Origin: Gigaspora margarita
Taxonomy: Eukaryota; Glomeromycota; Glomeromycetes; Diversisporales; Gigasporaceae
Direction of reading: 5' to 3'
Assembly (NCBI GenBank): GCA_009809945.1
Contig: WTPW01000412.1
Location: 347,134 to 411,133 of the forward strand
Length of the DNA: 64,000 nucleotides
Positions 1 through 12,579 of the stretch are shown here, piece by piece. The notes below the pieces were generated by a model. That model worked only from the letters and a program-made list of their open reading frames with translations, did no database searches and was not told the origin of the DNA. The number at the start of each line of letters is the position of its first letter. Position 1 is the first letter of the stretch. Made by a program: the position numbers and the translations under genes.

Positions 1-2576
1 AAAAAAAAAAAAAAAAATCCGCCTAATAAATCATCGCACAACAATATTAAAAAAATCACTTTAATAATGTATTTTTTCACAATCATAAAATATAGGTATG
101 ACGTATCATAAAAGACAGAAATTACCATAAAAATAACTATGATAGTAAAAAAGAAATAAAGATTATTGATCGCTTGTAAAAACAAAACGATTATACAAAA
201 ATGTGAATCAATTCTAATTCGAACGATTGAAACGATTATTATAGAATCGATTTACAGCCCTAACCTTAACTACGTACAAACTATTGTCACTCGAATGGCA
301 AGTAGGTTTTACTGTAGTTCATGATGGGAGTCATAATAATTCCGATGCAAACTAACTTAGCGCATATATTAATTATCATAATAGCATTCTGTAACCGAAT
401 TTTTTACAGTAACGAATGATTTTTTTTTCCAATGCCTCTGGTAGAGGCAGATCCGTTTTTACTTTATTTAAGATAAAAAAAATTATACTGTACATTATAA
501 AAAATGAAAATAAAAATGAAATTATAAATAAAATTAAAAATAAAAATAAAAAATAAAAAACGTGTTATTTTTGTTTTTTTTTCTTCATATAAATTTTTTA
601 CTTCTTGGTATAAATTACGTATTCGGTTTTGTTTTTTCGCTTTCCAGGCATCTAAATAAAAAAAGAGAGGATATAAAAGGTAAAATGTCCACCGGGGCTT
701 TCCTCATCCTGACATGGACGGCCGGCTTCGCTCATAAAGGGGGTTTTTTTTTCTTTTTTTTTTTTTTTTGTTTTTATAAATGGAGCTAAGCTCACAGCCA
801 CCCGGGGTATTGATAACTGATAGAGAAGAACGTTCAACCAATGAAAAGTTGGTTGGCCACGGTGCGCTTTCGATTCTCTATCAGATTTCAATACACCGTA
901 AAAGACGGCACTAAAATTACTGCCAGAAAAGTATACACACCTTCGTTGTTTAAACTTTGGCTTGAACGAAAACAATCAGGTCATGAGAAAGCTTTAAAAT
1001 AAGGGAAAATGCGGATCCAGAATTTTCAAGTTAAATGAAAATTAATATGATTGGTTGATTTTTTTTTTAACTTGTTTTTGGCATAAAAATTTTGTCATAA
1101 TCAGATGTTAAACATCATACTCATGGGCTGCGACCTTATTTGTGTGATCTGCCACAGATCAAAAATTTTATTATCAATATATAAGATAGCTGCGTGACAT
1201 TGTCACACAACGCCAAAATATGGGGAATGAAAATCACGGGATTAATGTTCTCTTAACCTTTGCAGGAATCTATTTAAAACACTAACGATTATACAATTTA
1301 TGCATTGTCACGTTTAGAATACTATGTATAAATAAATATGCAATCAGGTTTTGCATGTACCCACGTGACATTTTTGTCAGCGAAATTTTTACATTGATCA
1401 GCCCGAAGAAAAAAAAAACACAAGAACATAGAAACAGCAGTCCAAACCTATCTTGGGCCATTAATAGGAAAGCTATTTTTACTTATATGCTAATTTTAAC
1501 CTTAACCCGACATTAATGCTAAACATCTAATTTCAACTAAAATTTCAAAATTTTATTAATACTTAAGACTTTGTATTTAAATATAGACCGTCAGCGACGG
1601 GTCATACCTAATAGATTTTATAAACTTTAAAATATCAATATTTTATTATTAAGTTATTGTATAATAAAATTGTATTGCATATGAACAAGAACTGATACTA
1701 ATGCTGTAACGAATTAAATATACTGAAATTGGTAAGTTTATTCCCAATATGTGAGTGGGTCGCCAAATATAAATTCATTGTATAACTTACGATAATGTAA
1801 ATTATCCAAATCAAGCGAAAACGAAATCGGATAAATTAACAAAATAGAAAATTGGCGCTATCATTAAATAAAAAAAATATATAATTCCAACCGAATCACG
1901 ATTAAAACAAGTGATGATTTGACAAATCTAAAAGCCACGACGACGATAAATAATAAGATTTTAGACAATGATTTTCATTACACTAATAAAAAGTATCTCA
2001 AATGCATGTTAAGACTAATATATCGATGAGCAAGTTATAATCAAGAATGTCACCACAATTCAAATTCATTAAATATCAAATCAACCTTAACCACATACAG
2101 TATTGTGTGTCGATATGTACCAAAATTTTTTATGGTANATCATGAATCAACCAAATATTGAGAGGTTACAGATCAGAATGTATAGTACGTACGTCGTAAT
2201 CGTGAAATGAATAAAAAAAAAAAAAAGCGAAAAAAAATTTAGAAATAATAATAATAATATATAAAAATTTAAAAAATTAAAAAATAAAAAACGAATAAAA
2301 ATGAATTATTATATGCTCGCCTAAATATTAAATGCTAGCTAAATTTTTGTATATTAAAAGAATACATATGAATTTTTGATCGATCTGGAAATTATTGATC
2401 GAAATTTTTGTGATGATCCAAGTTTACAACATGTTTAAATTAAAATATTACTAGTACTTTACAGTACTATAAAATATATGTTCAGGTACTTTATAGTACC
2501 ATCAGCCATAAAACCAGCTTGGGAACGGGTGCTCTATATATATATATATCTTTATTGCTGACATTATTACAAATAC
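1..2576. other. AT-rich spacer, no gene seen
   Basis: I see no supportable gene here. Open frames around 562-975 come from T-rich and A-rich runs. The stretch holds one small inverted-repeat element (807-894, listed separately) and a GTACTTTA/TAAAGTAC inverted motif near 2450-2505. Confidence 0.6.
807..894. repeat. 88-bp inverted-repeat element
   Basis: The ends GTATTGATAACTGATAGAGA and, read on the other strand, GTATTGAAATCTGATAGAGA form a terminal inverted repeat, so the unit can fold as a hairpin. It is MITE-like. No clear target duplication was found. Confidence 0.55.
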
Positions 2577-2843
2577 TTAATTACTGAAAACATAAAATTT
2601 AAAATTTTTATAAATGAAAGAGCTGAAAATAAAAACTAAAACAAAAACAAAAATTCCTTTTAAAATATCATTTTCGTTTTTTACTGCTTTATGTTCCACT
2701 CTCAAAGAATTATAATCTCTGATTAGATTCATTTGCTTATAATTAATCAGCATATTTTCGCGTTGAAGTTCTTCATTTTTTTTCTTTAGTATAGTGATTT
2801 GAGACTTCAAGGAGCTATTTTTAGTTGTTCTGCTTGAAGGCAT
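2577..2843 (-). CDS. possible small coiled-coil, tail-anchored protein (hypothetical)
   Basis: An 88-residue frame starting at an ATG. Residues about 10-60 are charged and rich in K, E, N and Q with hydrophobic spacing that fits a coiled coil. Residues about 63-82 (GIFVFVLVFIFSSFIY) form one hydrophobic segment followed by a short basic tail, as in tail-anchored membrane proteins. The frame avoids the homopolymer character of neighbouring spurious frames. The sequence just upstream of the ATG (CTATTTTTAG) could be a splice acceptor, so this may be the last exon of a longer gene. No family is recognised. It could be a chance frame in AT-rich DNA. Confidence 0.35.
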   Translation of the reverse strand: MPSSRTTKNSSLKSQITILKKKNEELQRENMLINYKQMNLIRDYNSLRVEHKAVKNENDILKGIFVFVLVFIFSSFIYKNFKFYVFSN

Positions 2844-3933
2844 CTAAAAATAGAAATCATTAGAAAAATGAAAGTAAAATGTCTATCGAAGACTATATAA
2901 AATGTTTTTTAAAAAAAAAGTTGAAGATATAAAAAAAAGGAATCTAGCTACACCAGAAGAGCACACACCTTTGTACAAGTTTAGTTTAACAAACAGTGAA
3001 GCGTAAGAAAAATTTTTTTGAGTGGGAAAAAATTTTACCAGAAAAATTGAGATAAACCGGTTTTTTTTTTAATCAAATTATATTCCCACGAAAAGTAAAG
3101 AATACGTCAGAAAAATTCTCACGATGAATTTAATTAATAATTAGGCCTACGGATGTTCTGTATATTGTCAGCGGCAACACAGACCCCCACAAAAAAAGAA
3201 GGAGCGAATGTCACCAAACCTCATGATATACTCGAGGAATAAAGGCGGTATGATTTGGTATGATGCTTGACGAAATTATTTTTGAATTGATGAATGGTTT
3301 CGTCAAATGACAATACTGATGAAACCGTTGAAGATCGATGAAACTGTTAATGATTGATGAAACCATTGTCACAGCGGTGAATAGTAATTTTACTAAGAAA
3401 ACTAACACCGTAAAAGTTTTCAGCACGAAATTTTGCTATAGGATGAATTTTTAGATACTAAATATATAGGAAATTTTTGAGACACTACACGACCCAACAT
3501 TTTGAGACCGGTGGTCCGGAATCTGCATGACATAAGGACTATCGCGGCATACTTGCCTAAAGATAAGGTTATAAGCGATCGATCGATCAACGTCTTGTGC
3601 ACATGATCAATTATGGACGATCGGTAATTTAATAAATGTGACAGATTATAATGAAGCATGGTGGACAATCGCGGTAGTACAAACTTCCAAACTTGAAATT
3701 TACCGTAATTTACCGTACCGTGGAAGATACCCCCTTTGATCGGTACCCCCACTTGATTTGTTCCGGGTATATTTCAAGGCTATTTGTTGTAAGGTTAACT
3801 GTTAAGGTACCCGGGTACAAATCAGGCTGATTTACTAATAATAATTTTTTTTTAACTTATGGGTTAATATTACACTCCACACAACGTACCCCCCACATAC
3901 CGTACCCTATACCATACAAGGTACCCGGGGGTT
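2844..3933. other. spacer with short palindromic and GTACC-rich repeats
   Basis: No gene is recognised. Around 3260-3365 there are TGATGAAAC/GTTTCGTCA motifs in both orientations, related to the hAT-like MITE at 13952-14074. Around 3700-3930 there are many GGTACC/GTACCC motifs. Open frames on the minus strand here have no recognisable protein character. Confidence 0.5.
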
Positions 3934-4448
3934 AGGGTGTCCAGGATTATGCGAAAGCATAATATGCGCATAATTTACCAAATTTTCGCATCGCATATGC
4001 TTCGCAAAAAAAAGCACTCAGATCACGTGGCTGAAATATGATTGGTTGTTGGGAGACGTTAACTTCATTTGGCAATATTCAATACTAATTTGTAATTTGG
4101 GTGGTAGAAAGTAAATTCCGAAAAGTTCTGATGTAGCTGGTAGAAAATGAATGAACCTAAATTACGAGCATAGTTGAAGTAAAAAATTTTCAGCAAGTGT
4201 CCGAAAAATTCTGAAGAATAGAATTAATTACATATGGGCAGTGGGCAAAAAAAAATGTTTTTTAAAAACTAGAAATGCAATTTTTATAAAATTACAAAAT
4301 TAAAATTTTTTGCCCTGCCTTCTTTTGCTGTGGGGGTTCCCATATAGCGTACAATAATAAAATCGCATAATCGATCGCATAATTTTAAATTTATTTCGCA
4401 TCCATCGCATAATCAACCTCAGTTCGCCCGCATAATCCTGGACACCCT
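3934..4448. mobile_element. TIR element of the GTGTCCAGGATTATGCG family, 10-bp TSD
   Basis: The ends AGGGTGTCCAGGATTATGCG and CGCATAATCCTGGACACCCT are perfect inverted repeats. Flanks CCCGGGGGTT (3924-3933) and ACCGGGGGTA (4449-4458) share eight central bases, consistent with a worn 10-bp target duplication. Subterminal regions repeat CGCATAAT. There is no coding capacity, so it is non-autonomous. The TSD length points to a Mutator-like (MULE) transposase, which is inference. A second member lies at 13706-14372. Confidence 0.8.
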
Positions 4449-4676
4449 ACCGGGGGTACGAATCAAATTTTTTACCACGTGAAATTAAATCGTACCCTGG
4501 TACCTTGCACGGTAAATTACGGTATTACTCAAGACCGATCTGTCCAATAAAAGTACAGGGATGATCGATCACATGAAATCAAGCAATTGGTCGAATCCGT
4601 ACACGTGATAATTGGCCAATCAATTTTTATAAAATTACAATAACGTTCGAAAAAACTTTTATTTACTAAATCAAAG

Positions 4677-4793
4677 ATATCTCACGATCCAGCAGTCAGA
4701 ATTTGACGAAACTTATACCATTCGATTCGTCTCATTGAGAAGAATCGAATGGTATAAGATTCAACAAGTTCTACCCACTGGAACGTGAGATAT
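4677..4793. repeat. long palindrome with 17-bp perfect hairpin core
   Basis: The core arms CTTATACCATTCGATTC and GAATCGAATGGTATAAG (4712-4758) are exact inverted repeats around a short loop. Outer arms ATATCTCACG and CGTGAGATAT extend the symmetry. The same core occurs three times at 40053-40474. Confidence 0.7.
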
Positions 4794-5729
4794 TATATTA
4801 ATGATATTATAACCCCTTGTTCGCTTATATATTTTTTAATAAAATTTTATTTTAAACGCGCGTATATTGTTTCTATTTAATCTATTCTATAAATATACCT
4901 TGCTAGATCGTTTCTAAATCGTTTCTATTTGAATTTAAATTGTAGTAATTAAAATATTTAAAATTTAACTTACAAAATAACGTGTTCATTTATAATATAA
5001 CTTTTAGATTTAAACCATATAAAAACGTGTTAACTTATTTTTTTATTCTGTTTTTTTTGTATAAGAACTACTTCAGGTTTGTTATTGCGTTTTCTAAAAA
5101 ATATTAGAACTTAGTTTCACGTTGCTTACGTTTAGTTTTAACACCAAAAAACCTTTTTTGGTTCGAATTATGAATTCAACTACCTTTGATCTCTTATAAA
5201 ATTCGCCTTTAATAAAACTTCTTGAATATTGAGATTATTTTTGATTAATTTTAATACAAGGTGGGTTACGTGGAGGTCTTTTGCTAGCTTTCTTTTTAGA
5301 ATAAATTTAATTGATAGGTTTCAAAAATCACGAGAATACGAAGTACTTTAAACTGTATAAAAAATTAAAAAAAATTTTATTAAATTGGCTAAGCCACAAT
5401 ATCGATCATCCAAATTCGGGTTTGTCCACCATGTTAATGAAATTTGACTTATTTTATGACGCCTTTTTTGTTAGATTTTTTTTTATAGTTAAGTTAGGTT
5501 TTAGAGTTAGGGTTATTTAAAAAAAAGTATACCGGTAGGTAGATTTTAGTAGTGCTTATATTTTAAAATTGAAATCCTAAATTTCATTATAATCTGCGAC
5601 AATAAATGCCGTGGTAAGTTGATTTTTACAGGGCAATCCCCAAAATTCCTGGTCGTAAGATTCGGATACCGGTTCTGATGACCTCATGACCATCAAATAG
5701 TAGCACTGATTATTAAAGATAATCATTGC
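4794..5729. other. spacer, no gene seen
   Basis: AT-rich sequence with a 69-residue open frame at 5311-5520 that has no recognisable features and no supporting context. Confidence 0.5.
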
Positions 5730-6180
5730 TTTTTTTTTGTTTTCGTCTTTCGTTCTTTGCTTGCTAATCTTTTTTTTTATTTGCTTTCACCTTGATTCAT
5801 CGTTATTTTTTCTTTTTGTTTTTTTGTTTTCGTCCTGATTTATCGTTATTTTCTTCGTTCTTCGTTTACTAATTTTTTTTTGTTATCATCGTTATTTTGC
5901 TTGCTTTCGTCGTTATTGTTATTTTTCTTTTTCTTCGCTTACAATCTTTTTTGGAGTTTCGTCTTGATTTCTAGTTATTTTTATTTTCTTCGCTTACTAA
6001 TTTTTTTTTTGTTTTCATCTTGATTTATCATTCCTTTTCTTCGCTTACTAATTTTTTTTTTTGTTTTCGTCTTGATTTATCGCTTCTTTTCTTCACTTAC
6101 TAATTATTTTTTTTGTTTCGTCTTGATTTCTCGTTATTTTTCTTTTTTCGCTTACTAATCTTTTTTTTTTTATCCTTTTG
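5730..6180. repeat. T-rich degenerate minisatellite
   Basis: Units of roughly 50-60 bases repeat the words TTCGTCTTGATTT, CGTTATTTT and TTCGCTTACTAAT separated by T runs. Continuation to about 6285 is rich in GTTGGTGTCGT. Open frames on both strands (6093-6355) are low complexity products of this repeat. Confidence 0.6.
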
Positions 6181-7137
6181 TCTTTTAATTTGGTGTCATC
6201 ATTGTTGTTTTCGTAGTTGGTGTCGTCATAGTTGGTGTCGTAGTAGCTGGTGTTGTAGCTGGTATCGTCGTTCGCTGGTGTTGGCACTAGATTTTTCGCT
6301 TTTCTCTGGGTGGTCTTGTGTGTTTTCTGGCATTCTTGTGGAGTGGTCTTCGTAGAGCGGTTTTTCGGTGTTCTTATGAGGGGTTTTCCTATGTTTTTGT
6401 GAGTTATCCTTGTTACTTCTGTGAAGTAGTCTTGCGTGTAATTCTTTTCAGTGCTTGCTAAATATATATATCTGTATATTAATTTTTTTTATGGTTTTGA
6501 ATGGCGTTAACTTTTTGGTAGGATAAAGGACTAAAGGTTCGAATAGCATTAACAGTTATTAATTTAATTGGGTACGTTATTTCGTGGTGGCTTTTACATC
6601 GTTTATGGAGACTTTTTACATCATTTCGCAAGGTTATAATTAGATTACAGTTAGTGTTATTAAGTTAGAGGTTAGGGTAGGATGGTTGGATTGGACGTTA
6701 GAATTTGATTAATTGGGTTGCATTCGTTGTACAATAGACTTATACTGTAGTTATGCGTTTATTAACGTTATTAAATAAAAAGTAAACGATTATTAACGAT
6801 TATAAATAGGGGGACTAGTATTTAGGGATGGAAAATGTTTTAAAATACGATAATAAAAAACATGTTTAATTTAAAAATGTTGTTAAATGTTTTAATACAC
6901 TTTGGCGTAATTATAATGACAATCAATACATATTTATTTATTCCTTAAGATATAAATTAATTCGAGAGTTATAAAGATGCTATGACGCTAAATAATCAAC
7001 CAGAAGTGGCATTTTAGCGCCAATGTTTTAAAATGTTTTTAAAATGTTTTTATAATGTTTTAAAAAATATAACCTGCTAAAAAGAAAAAACTACTATAGT
7101 AAAGTAAAATAGTAGTAGTTAGAGGAAGGATATTATT
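6181..7137. other. spacer, no gene seen
   Basis: No gene is recognised. Around 6835-7075 the words TTTTAAAATGTTTT and TTTTAAATGTT recur, apparently the degenerate ends of a short repeat. Confidence 0.5.
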
Positions 7138-7482
7138 ATATTTAAGAAAGAAAAACAAAAATTAAAAAAGTTAGTCAAAATCGCTCAAAAATCTGAAATC
7201 AACCCTATACTATTCTTGACTCATACCCATCCCTTGGGAGGATACTTTAATGACCAGAGAATATTTAAAAAGATCTAAGAAACCTACTATTGGACAATTT
7301 CCGTGTACAACACTGCTTCAGAGTATTGCATTTTTGACATCTTTAGCAAGTTTGGTGTGGACCAAATCTACCAAACCCAGAAGGTGAAATTTTCAGATTT
7401 TAGTAAGCTGACCTCCAGTGACATTAAGAAGTTGACTGATAACAGTTCGAGGAACTCTCCTTTAAGTGGGGGAGAAATGTGA
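7138..7482 (+). pseudogene. Ty3-type retrotransposon pol remnant (integrase zinc-finger end and pol C-terminus)
   Basis: The forward frame reads LTHTHPLGGYFNDQRIFKKI, then TAA (7276-7278), then ETYYW and EYC. This pattern of paired His, a G-G-[HY]-F turn and E-x-YYW matches the H2C2 zinc-binding domain at the start of Ty3/gypsy integrases, with the last cysteine lost. The same frame then jumps to a hydrophilic C-terminus ending SRNSPLSGGEM and a stop at 7480-7482, so the catalytic core has been deleted. The purine tract AGTGGGGGAGAAA directly precedes a TG-starting LTR, as expected for the plus-strand primer site. The element cannot be functional. Confidence 0.7.
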
Positions 7483-7812
7483 GACCAGAAACGTGACCTG
7501 CTGGTAGGAATGTGCCCTCGTGACTTCAAGTAATGCCAAATTGGGCTTACCAGTCAGAAACCTCAGAAAAACCAGATCTGGCTGAAATGCCAGATAAGTA
7601 CGAACTGGGATATCTGTTATCAATAATATGGGTTATAAAATTAATTAGGGATATATAGCTGATACAAGTAATATAGATGATACCCGCGACAGTTCAATAA
7701 TTATAAATAAAGGCCGTGTGCCCTTTGGGAACGAAAGTTAATTCCCTTTGCTTTAATAAAACATATTTACACTATTATAAACGTTTCTTGTCTTTATTAA
7801 AAAATTAATACC
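7478..7812 (+). mobile_element. 3' LTR of the broken Ty3-type element
   Basis: The sequence starts with TGTGAGACCAG right after a polypurine tract, and contains AATAAA words (about 7709 and 7756). It is less AT-rich than its surroundings. The end is uncertain: CCA at 7810-7812 is the nearest candidate for a CA end. No partner LTR is present in the window to fix the border. Confidence 0.5.
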
Positions 7813-10029
7813 AGTGAATATATCCGATACATAATAAAAATTAATACACTTGTTAAGTTGCTATTACATCCGAAACTCTGTCTAACCACTCAGCCAAATC
7901 TAACACGCCTTTTTCGATTACACAACACTACCTCCGATCACGAGACAGACTTGCCGATTTCCGAAGCTGTCACCGCTTTTAACATAATAAAACGCGGATT
8001 TCACCATAACCGATCTACACAGCGGATATTTCGCAACTCAGGTTTCACTCTGTTTTATTATATTTATTTAAATTCAGGAAATTTCTTGTTGACAATTTGA
8101 ATATGCAAATAATGACGTAAATCAAGCATTATCTTTGATGTGATTGAATTTGTAATCATAAACGATACTCATTTAATATTATCGATCAAAGCAAAGATTG
8201 TAATTGATATTTGAGCTTTTCTTATTATTCTATTTATCAAATAACATTGTCAAAAAAAAAAAATAAAGTTAGTTGAATACGGAAAAAAGTCAGTTCATAA
8301 TCCACTGGTTTTTTTAAATCTCGTCGATATTGGGTTGTACCAAATGAAAAAATTATTGATGGAATAGTTGAATTTGTTGTCGTATGAGATAAAGGATAAG
8401 AGCCTGCAATTTTTTTTCAGGCTTCTTTATATTTTTTATTTCCATGAAAACTTCTAGTATGAGGTGTAAAATAGGATGAGGATTCTGACAAAGTTAGTTG
8501 AACGATCTTTTCGGATACTCGATTAATTGCAAACTTTGTCAAGCCAGAGAAAAAGAAAGATGGTCTGCTGTAAAATGGTTGTAAATTGAGTGACAAATTC
8601 AGTTATTATTTTTTACTAATAAAATACATATCAAGCTGCTATATTATTTAAATATCCATTATAAACTAATTTTTCGAAATATTCATAAGTTGGAAGTGTT
8701 AAATAGTACATAGTACTGTATGAATCCTTTCTACACCTATTTTCATATATCTTTGATAATGATTGGACTCGTCAACTCGTGACCCGAGTGTTTCGAATTT
8801 ATCACTCTTCAAGTCATGAAATTTTAACTTGCGAGTTAATTATCAATGTAATAATTACGTAATCGCAATTTACAAACTTTGACCAGGAATTAGATACAAT
8901 GCGGAATCTAAGTTTGATAAAAATTGATGGCTTACTTATTCAAATAAACGATGGATCAATCTTATTTATTTTTCAATTAAAAATCTGAATAAGCTGAGCT
9001 GAGCTTAATTCGAGAATCACCAATCTTGGATCGACGCGGCTGACATCAAAAGCTTAACGATTTGATCAACAATTTTTGAGTCCCAAAATTTTCATTTTAG
9101 AATATTTACCGAAAATATTTTTGATTTCGATTTTAAGACATTTAACTCAAGCATTTTCGATTTCGACTTTCAAATGAACTTATTATATTAGTTGCATTTT
9201 CAGCACCATTTATTGCGGCTAATCGAAGAATGAATTGTTATATGTCTTATAGGCACTTATACGACTTACGGCACTTATACTACTTACGGCACATTTATTT
9301 ATACAGCAAATGTTTTTAGTAAGGTAGTTACCATTTTTAATGCTACAATTCATTATGTAAAATGCGGACTTTAAACTAAGATGGTTTGCACCTCATATTT
9401 TATTCATCGAAAATGCGTATGTGCTAATTTTGTTTGTATTTCAAAATTAAATATTACAGTGATGTTAGTCAAATCAACTGATTCATATAAATTGACAGTT
9501 ATTAATTAAATTTATGTAAAGCTCCAATTTTTTATTCACACTTATAATATTGTGCTTACTTATACCCATAAGTTTGGGGTGAACTCATTGATTCGACGTA
9601 ATAGGATATAGTGGTTTAGGATGTGCCCATTAATTTGATGAAATAAAAATAATTTCTTCTGACGACGAACAAATTTAAGATGAGGTACTTTTTTAGTCGC
9701 GTAATAAGAAATTAAGTTTACTGTAATAAGATTTGATTATTCTTGAATAAAACAAGTTTTAAATAAGAATTGCTGACAAGCAATAATTATTAATCTATAT
9801 ATTTAATTCTCTTATATCTCAAATTTGTTTAGAATTTTGTTGCAACTTATATCAATTTAGAATCAATGCAAGTTGTTTTTAAATTATCTTTTAGCATTGA
9901 TCGTTTCAATTCGTTGATAATGTTACACAAATTTGATTTAGCTCAATGTAACGTGAATTTAAAATATATTGTGCATGAAAAGCATATCAGTATTCGATTT
10001 ATCTTTTCTCTTGCGTCTTGAAAAAAAAA
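7813..10029. other. spacer upstream of the Sel1 gene
   Basis: No gene is recognised. An 80-residue frame at 7858-8100 starts with TTG and resembles no family I know. A short tandem CACTTATAC/ACTTACGG block lies at about 9250-9290. AATATATTG at about 9963 and T-rich DNA precede the start of the Sel1 gene, but no promoter can be fixed. Confidence 0.5.
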
Positions 10030-12292
10030 ATGGACCAAGAAAGTCTGTCTAAATTAAATAGAATAGGATATTATCTACATGGAATTAATGCATTCATTTA
10101 TTTTCAAAAATCTGCAGAGATGGGGGACGATGATGGAACAAATAATGTTGGATATTGCTATGCAAATGGAATTGGTGTTAAAAAGAATGAAAATAAGGCA
10201 TTCATTTATTATCAAAAATCTGCAGAAATGAGGCACGCTAAAGGAACAAATAATGTTGGATATTGTTATCTTAATGGAATTGGAATTGAAAAGGATGAAC
10301 ATAAGGCATTCATCTATTTTCGAAAATCTGCAGAGATGGAATCCGTTGATGGAACATATAATGTTGGATATTGTTATTATAATGGAATTGGAGTTGAAAA
10401 GGATGAACATAAAGCATCATTTATTATCAAAAATCTGCAGATATGGGGCACGTTAAAGGAGCAAATAATGTTGGATATGGTTATCTTAATGGAGTTGGAG
10501 TTGAAAAGGATAAACATGAAGCATTCATTTATTTTCAAATATCTGCAGAGATGGGATCCGTTGATGGAACATATCAAGTTGGATATTGTTACGAAAAAGG
10601 TATTGGAGTTGAAAAGGATGAACATAAGGCATTCATTTATTATCAAAAATCTGCAGAGATGGGACACGCTAGTGGAATGTACACTGTTGGATGTTGTTAT
10701 GTTAATGGAATGGGAGTTGAAAAAGATAAACGTAAGGCTTATCAAAAATCTGCAGAGATGGGGAACATTAATGGAACATATAATGTTGGTTGTTGTTATG
10801 AAAAAGGATTTGGAGTTGAGAAGGATGAACATAAGGCGTTCATTTATTATCAAAAGTCAACAGAGATGGGGCATGCTGGTGGAACATGTCAAGTTGGATA
10901 TTGTTATGAAAAAGGAATTGGAGCTGAAAAGGATGAACATAAGGCATTCATTTATTATCAAAAATCTGCCGAAATGGGGAACGCTAATGGAATATATAAT
11001 GTTGGATATTGTTATGATGAAGGAATTGGTGTTGAAAAGGAAAAAAAAAGCCTTCCTTTATTATCAAAAATCTGCGGAGATAGGGAACACTAATGGAATA
11101 TATAATGTTGGATGTTGTTATCAAGATGGAACCGGAGTTGAAAAGGATGAAATTAAGGCATTTACTTACATTCAAAAGTCTGCAGAGATGGGAGATAATG
11201 ATGCAATGAACAAACTTGGATATTTTTATGATAAAGGAATTGGAGTTGAAAAGGATGAACATAAAGCATTCATTTATTATCAAAAATCTGCAGAGATGGG
11301 GCACGCTAAAGGAACAAATAATGTTGGATATTGTTATCTTAATGGAATTGGAGTTGAAAAGGATGAACATAAAGCATACATTTATTATCAAAAATCTGCA
11401 GAGATGGGGCACGCTAAAGGAACAAATAATGTTGGATATTGTTATCTTAATGGAATTGGAATTGAAAAGGATGAACATANGGCATTCATTTATTTTCAAA
11501 AATCTGCAGAGATGGGGTCCGTTGATGGAACATATAATGTTGGATGGTGCTATCAAGATGGAATTGGAGTTGAAAAAGATGAACTTAAAGCGTTTATTTA
11601 TATCCAAAAATCAACAGAGATGGGATATGCTAAAGGATTAAATAAACTCGGTTATTTTTATGAAAACGGAATAGGAGTTGAAAGGGATAAACATAAGGCA
11701 TTTATTTATTATCAAAAATCTGCAGAGATGGGGCACATTAATGGAATATTTAATGTTGGATATTGCTACGAAAGTGGAATTGGAATTGAAAAGGATGAAC
11801 ATAAGGCATTTATTTATTATCAAAAATCAGCAGAGATGGGGTATACTAGTGCAATGAGTCAACTTGGATATTGTTATCGAAACGGAATTGGGACACAAAT
11901 AGATATACAAAAGGCTAATCATTGGTTTCAAATGGAAAGAAACAATTCTCACGAAATTATTAAATCAACACATGAAAATCTTGAAATTGATAATGTAGTG
12001 AAAAAATTATTAGAAGATAATAGATATCAATTAACATGGATTCCTTATAATGAATTTAAAAATATCAAAGAAATCGGACAAGGTTATTTTGCAACTGTAT
12101 ATAGTGCAGATTGGATAAAGAAAACTACAAAATATAGTACGATTGTTACATTCGCATTTAAAAAAATTCATGATCAAAATTATTTAGATGAGGTATTTTT
12201 ACTATCATTATTTTACTATCATTTTTTATTATATTGTTTCACTAATATACTTTTTTAATTGGTAGATCGCAGTTAAAGGGAACAAAAATTGA
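10030..12292 (+). CDS. Sel1-repeat protein with truncated kinase N-lobe (two compensating frameshifts)
   Basis: The ATG at 10030 follows an A10 run. The product carries about 17 Sel1-like repeats of 36 residues (type AFIYYQKSAEMGxxxG, NVGYCYxNGIGVEKDEHK), helical hairpins that act as protein-protein scaffolds. A C-terminal part starts a protein kinase domain: IPYNEFKNIKEIG, glycine loop GQGYFATV and a beta-3 lysine in FAFKKIH. A likely intron follows (12193-12265, GT..AG, CTAAT branch-like word). The next exon runs only eight codons to TGA at 12290-12292, so the helix C, catalytic and activation segments are missing. The reading frame changes twice: one base is missing near 10417 (GCATCATT versus GCATTCATT in sister repeats) and one A is gained in the A9 run at 11041. 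Between them the Sel1 code lies in frame 3, while the long forward frame reads non-Sel1 sequence. One undetermined base lies at 11480. It may be a real gene with sequencing errors or a decaying one. Confidence 0.8.
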
Positions 12293-12579
12293 TAAACCTT
12301 ATAATAAACAAAATCAGAATTTTATGTTTTTTCTATAGTGTAGGAATGGGGCTTGCTTAGAATGGGCTTGCTTACATATAAAAGTATTTTTTTTATTAAG
12401 TAACTCTTTCTTGTTGCTTAATTGAAAGTTGTAGAGCTAATCCTTAAGGTTCTAATTGTAGTAAAATTATCTTAATCGGTTTGATAGATCATAAGATACG
12501 AGTATTTTTCAATTGTTTACTATAGAGTTTTTTCTTATGAATTGAAACACATGACATTCCACTTACTATATAAGGGGGA

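Noticed and set aside
3420-3752. 110-residue minus-strand frame
   Set aside because: It overlaps GTACC and GATCGATC repeats and resembles no known protein.
10075-11823. Several long minus-strand and alternative-frame open frames across the Sel1 array
   Set aside because: They repeat with the 108-bp unit period and are shadows of the Sel1 code; only the frame-3 segment 10417-11049 encodes Sel1 residues and it is included in the gene.
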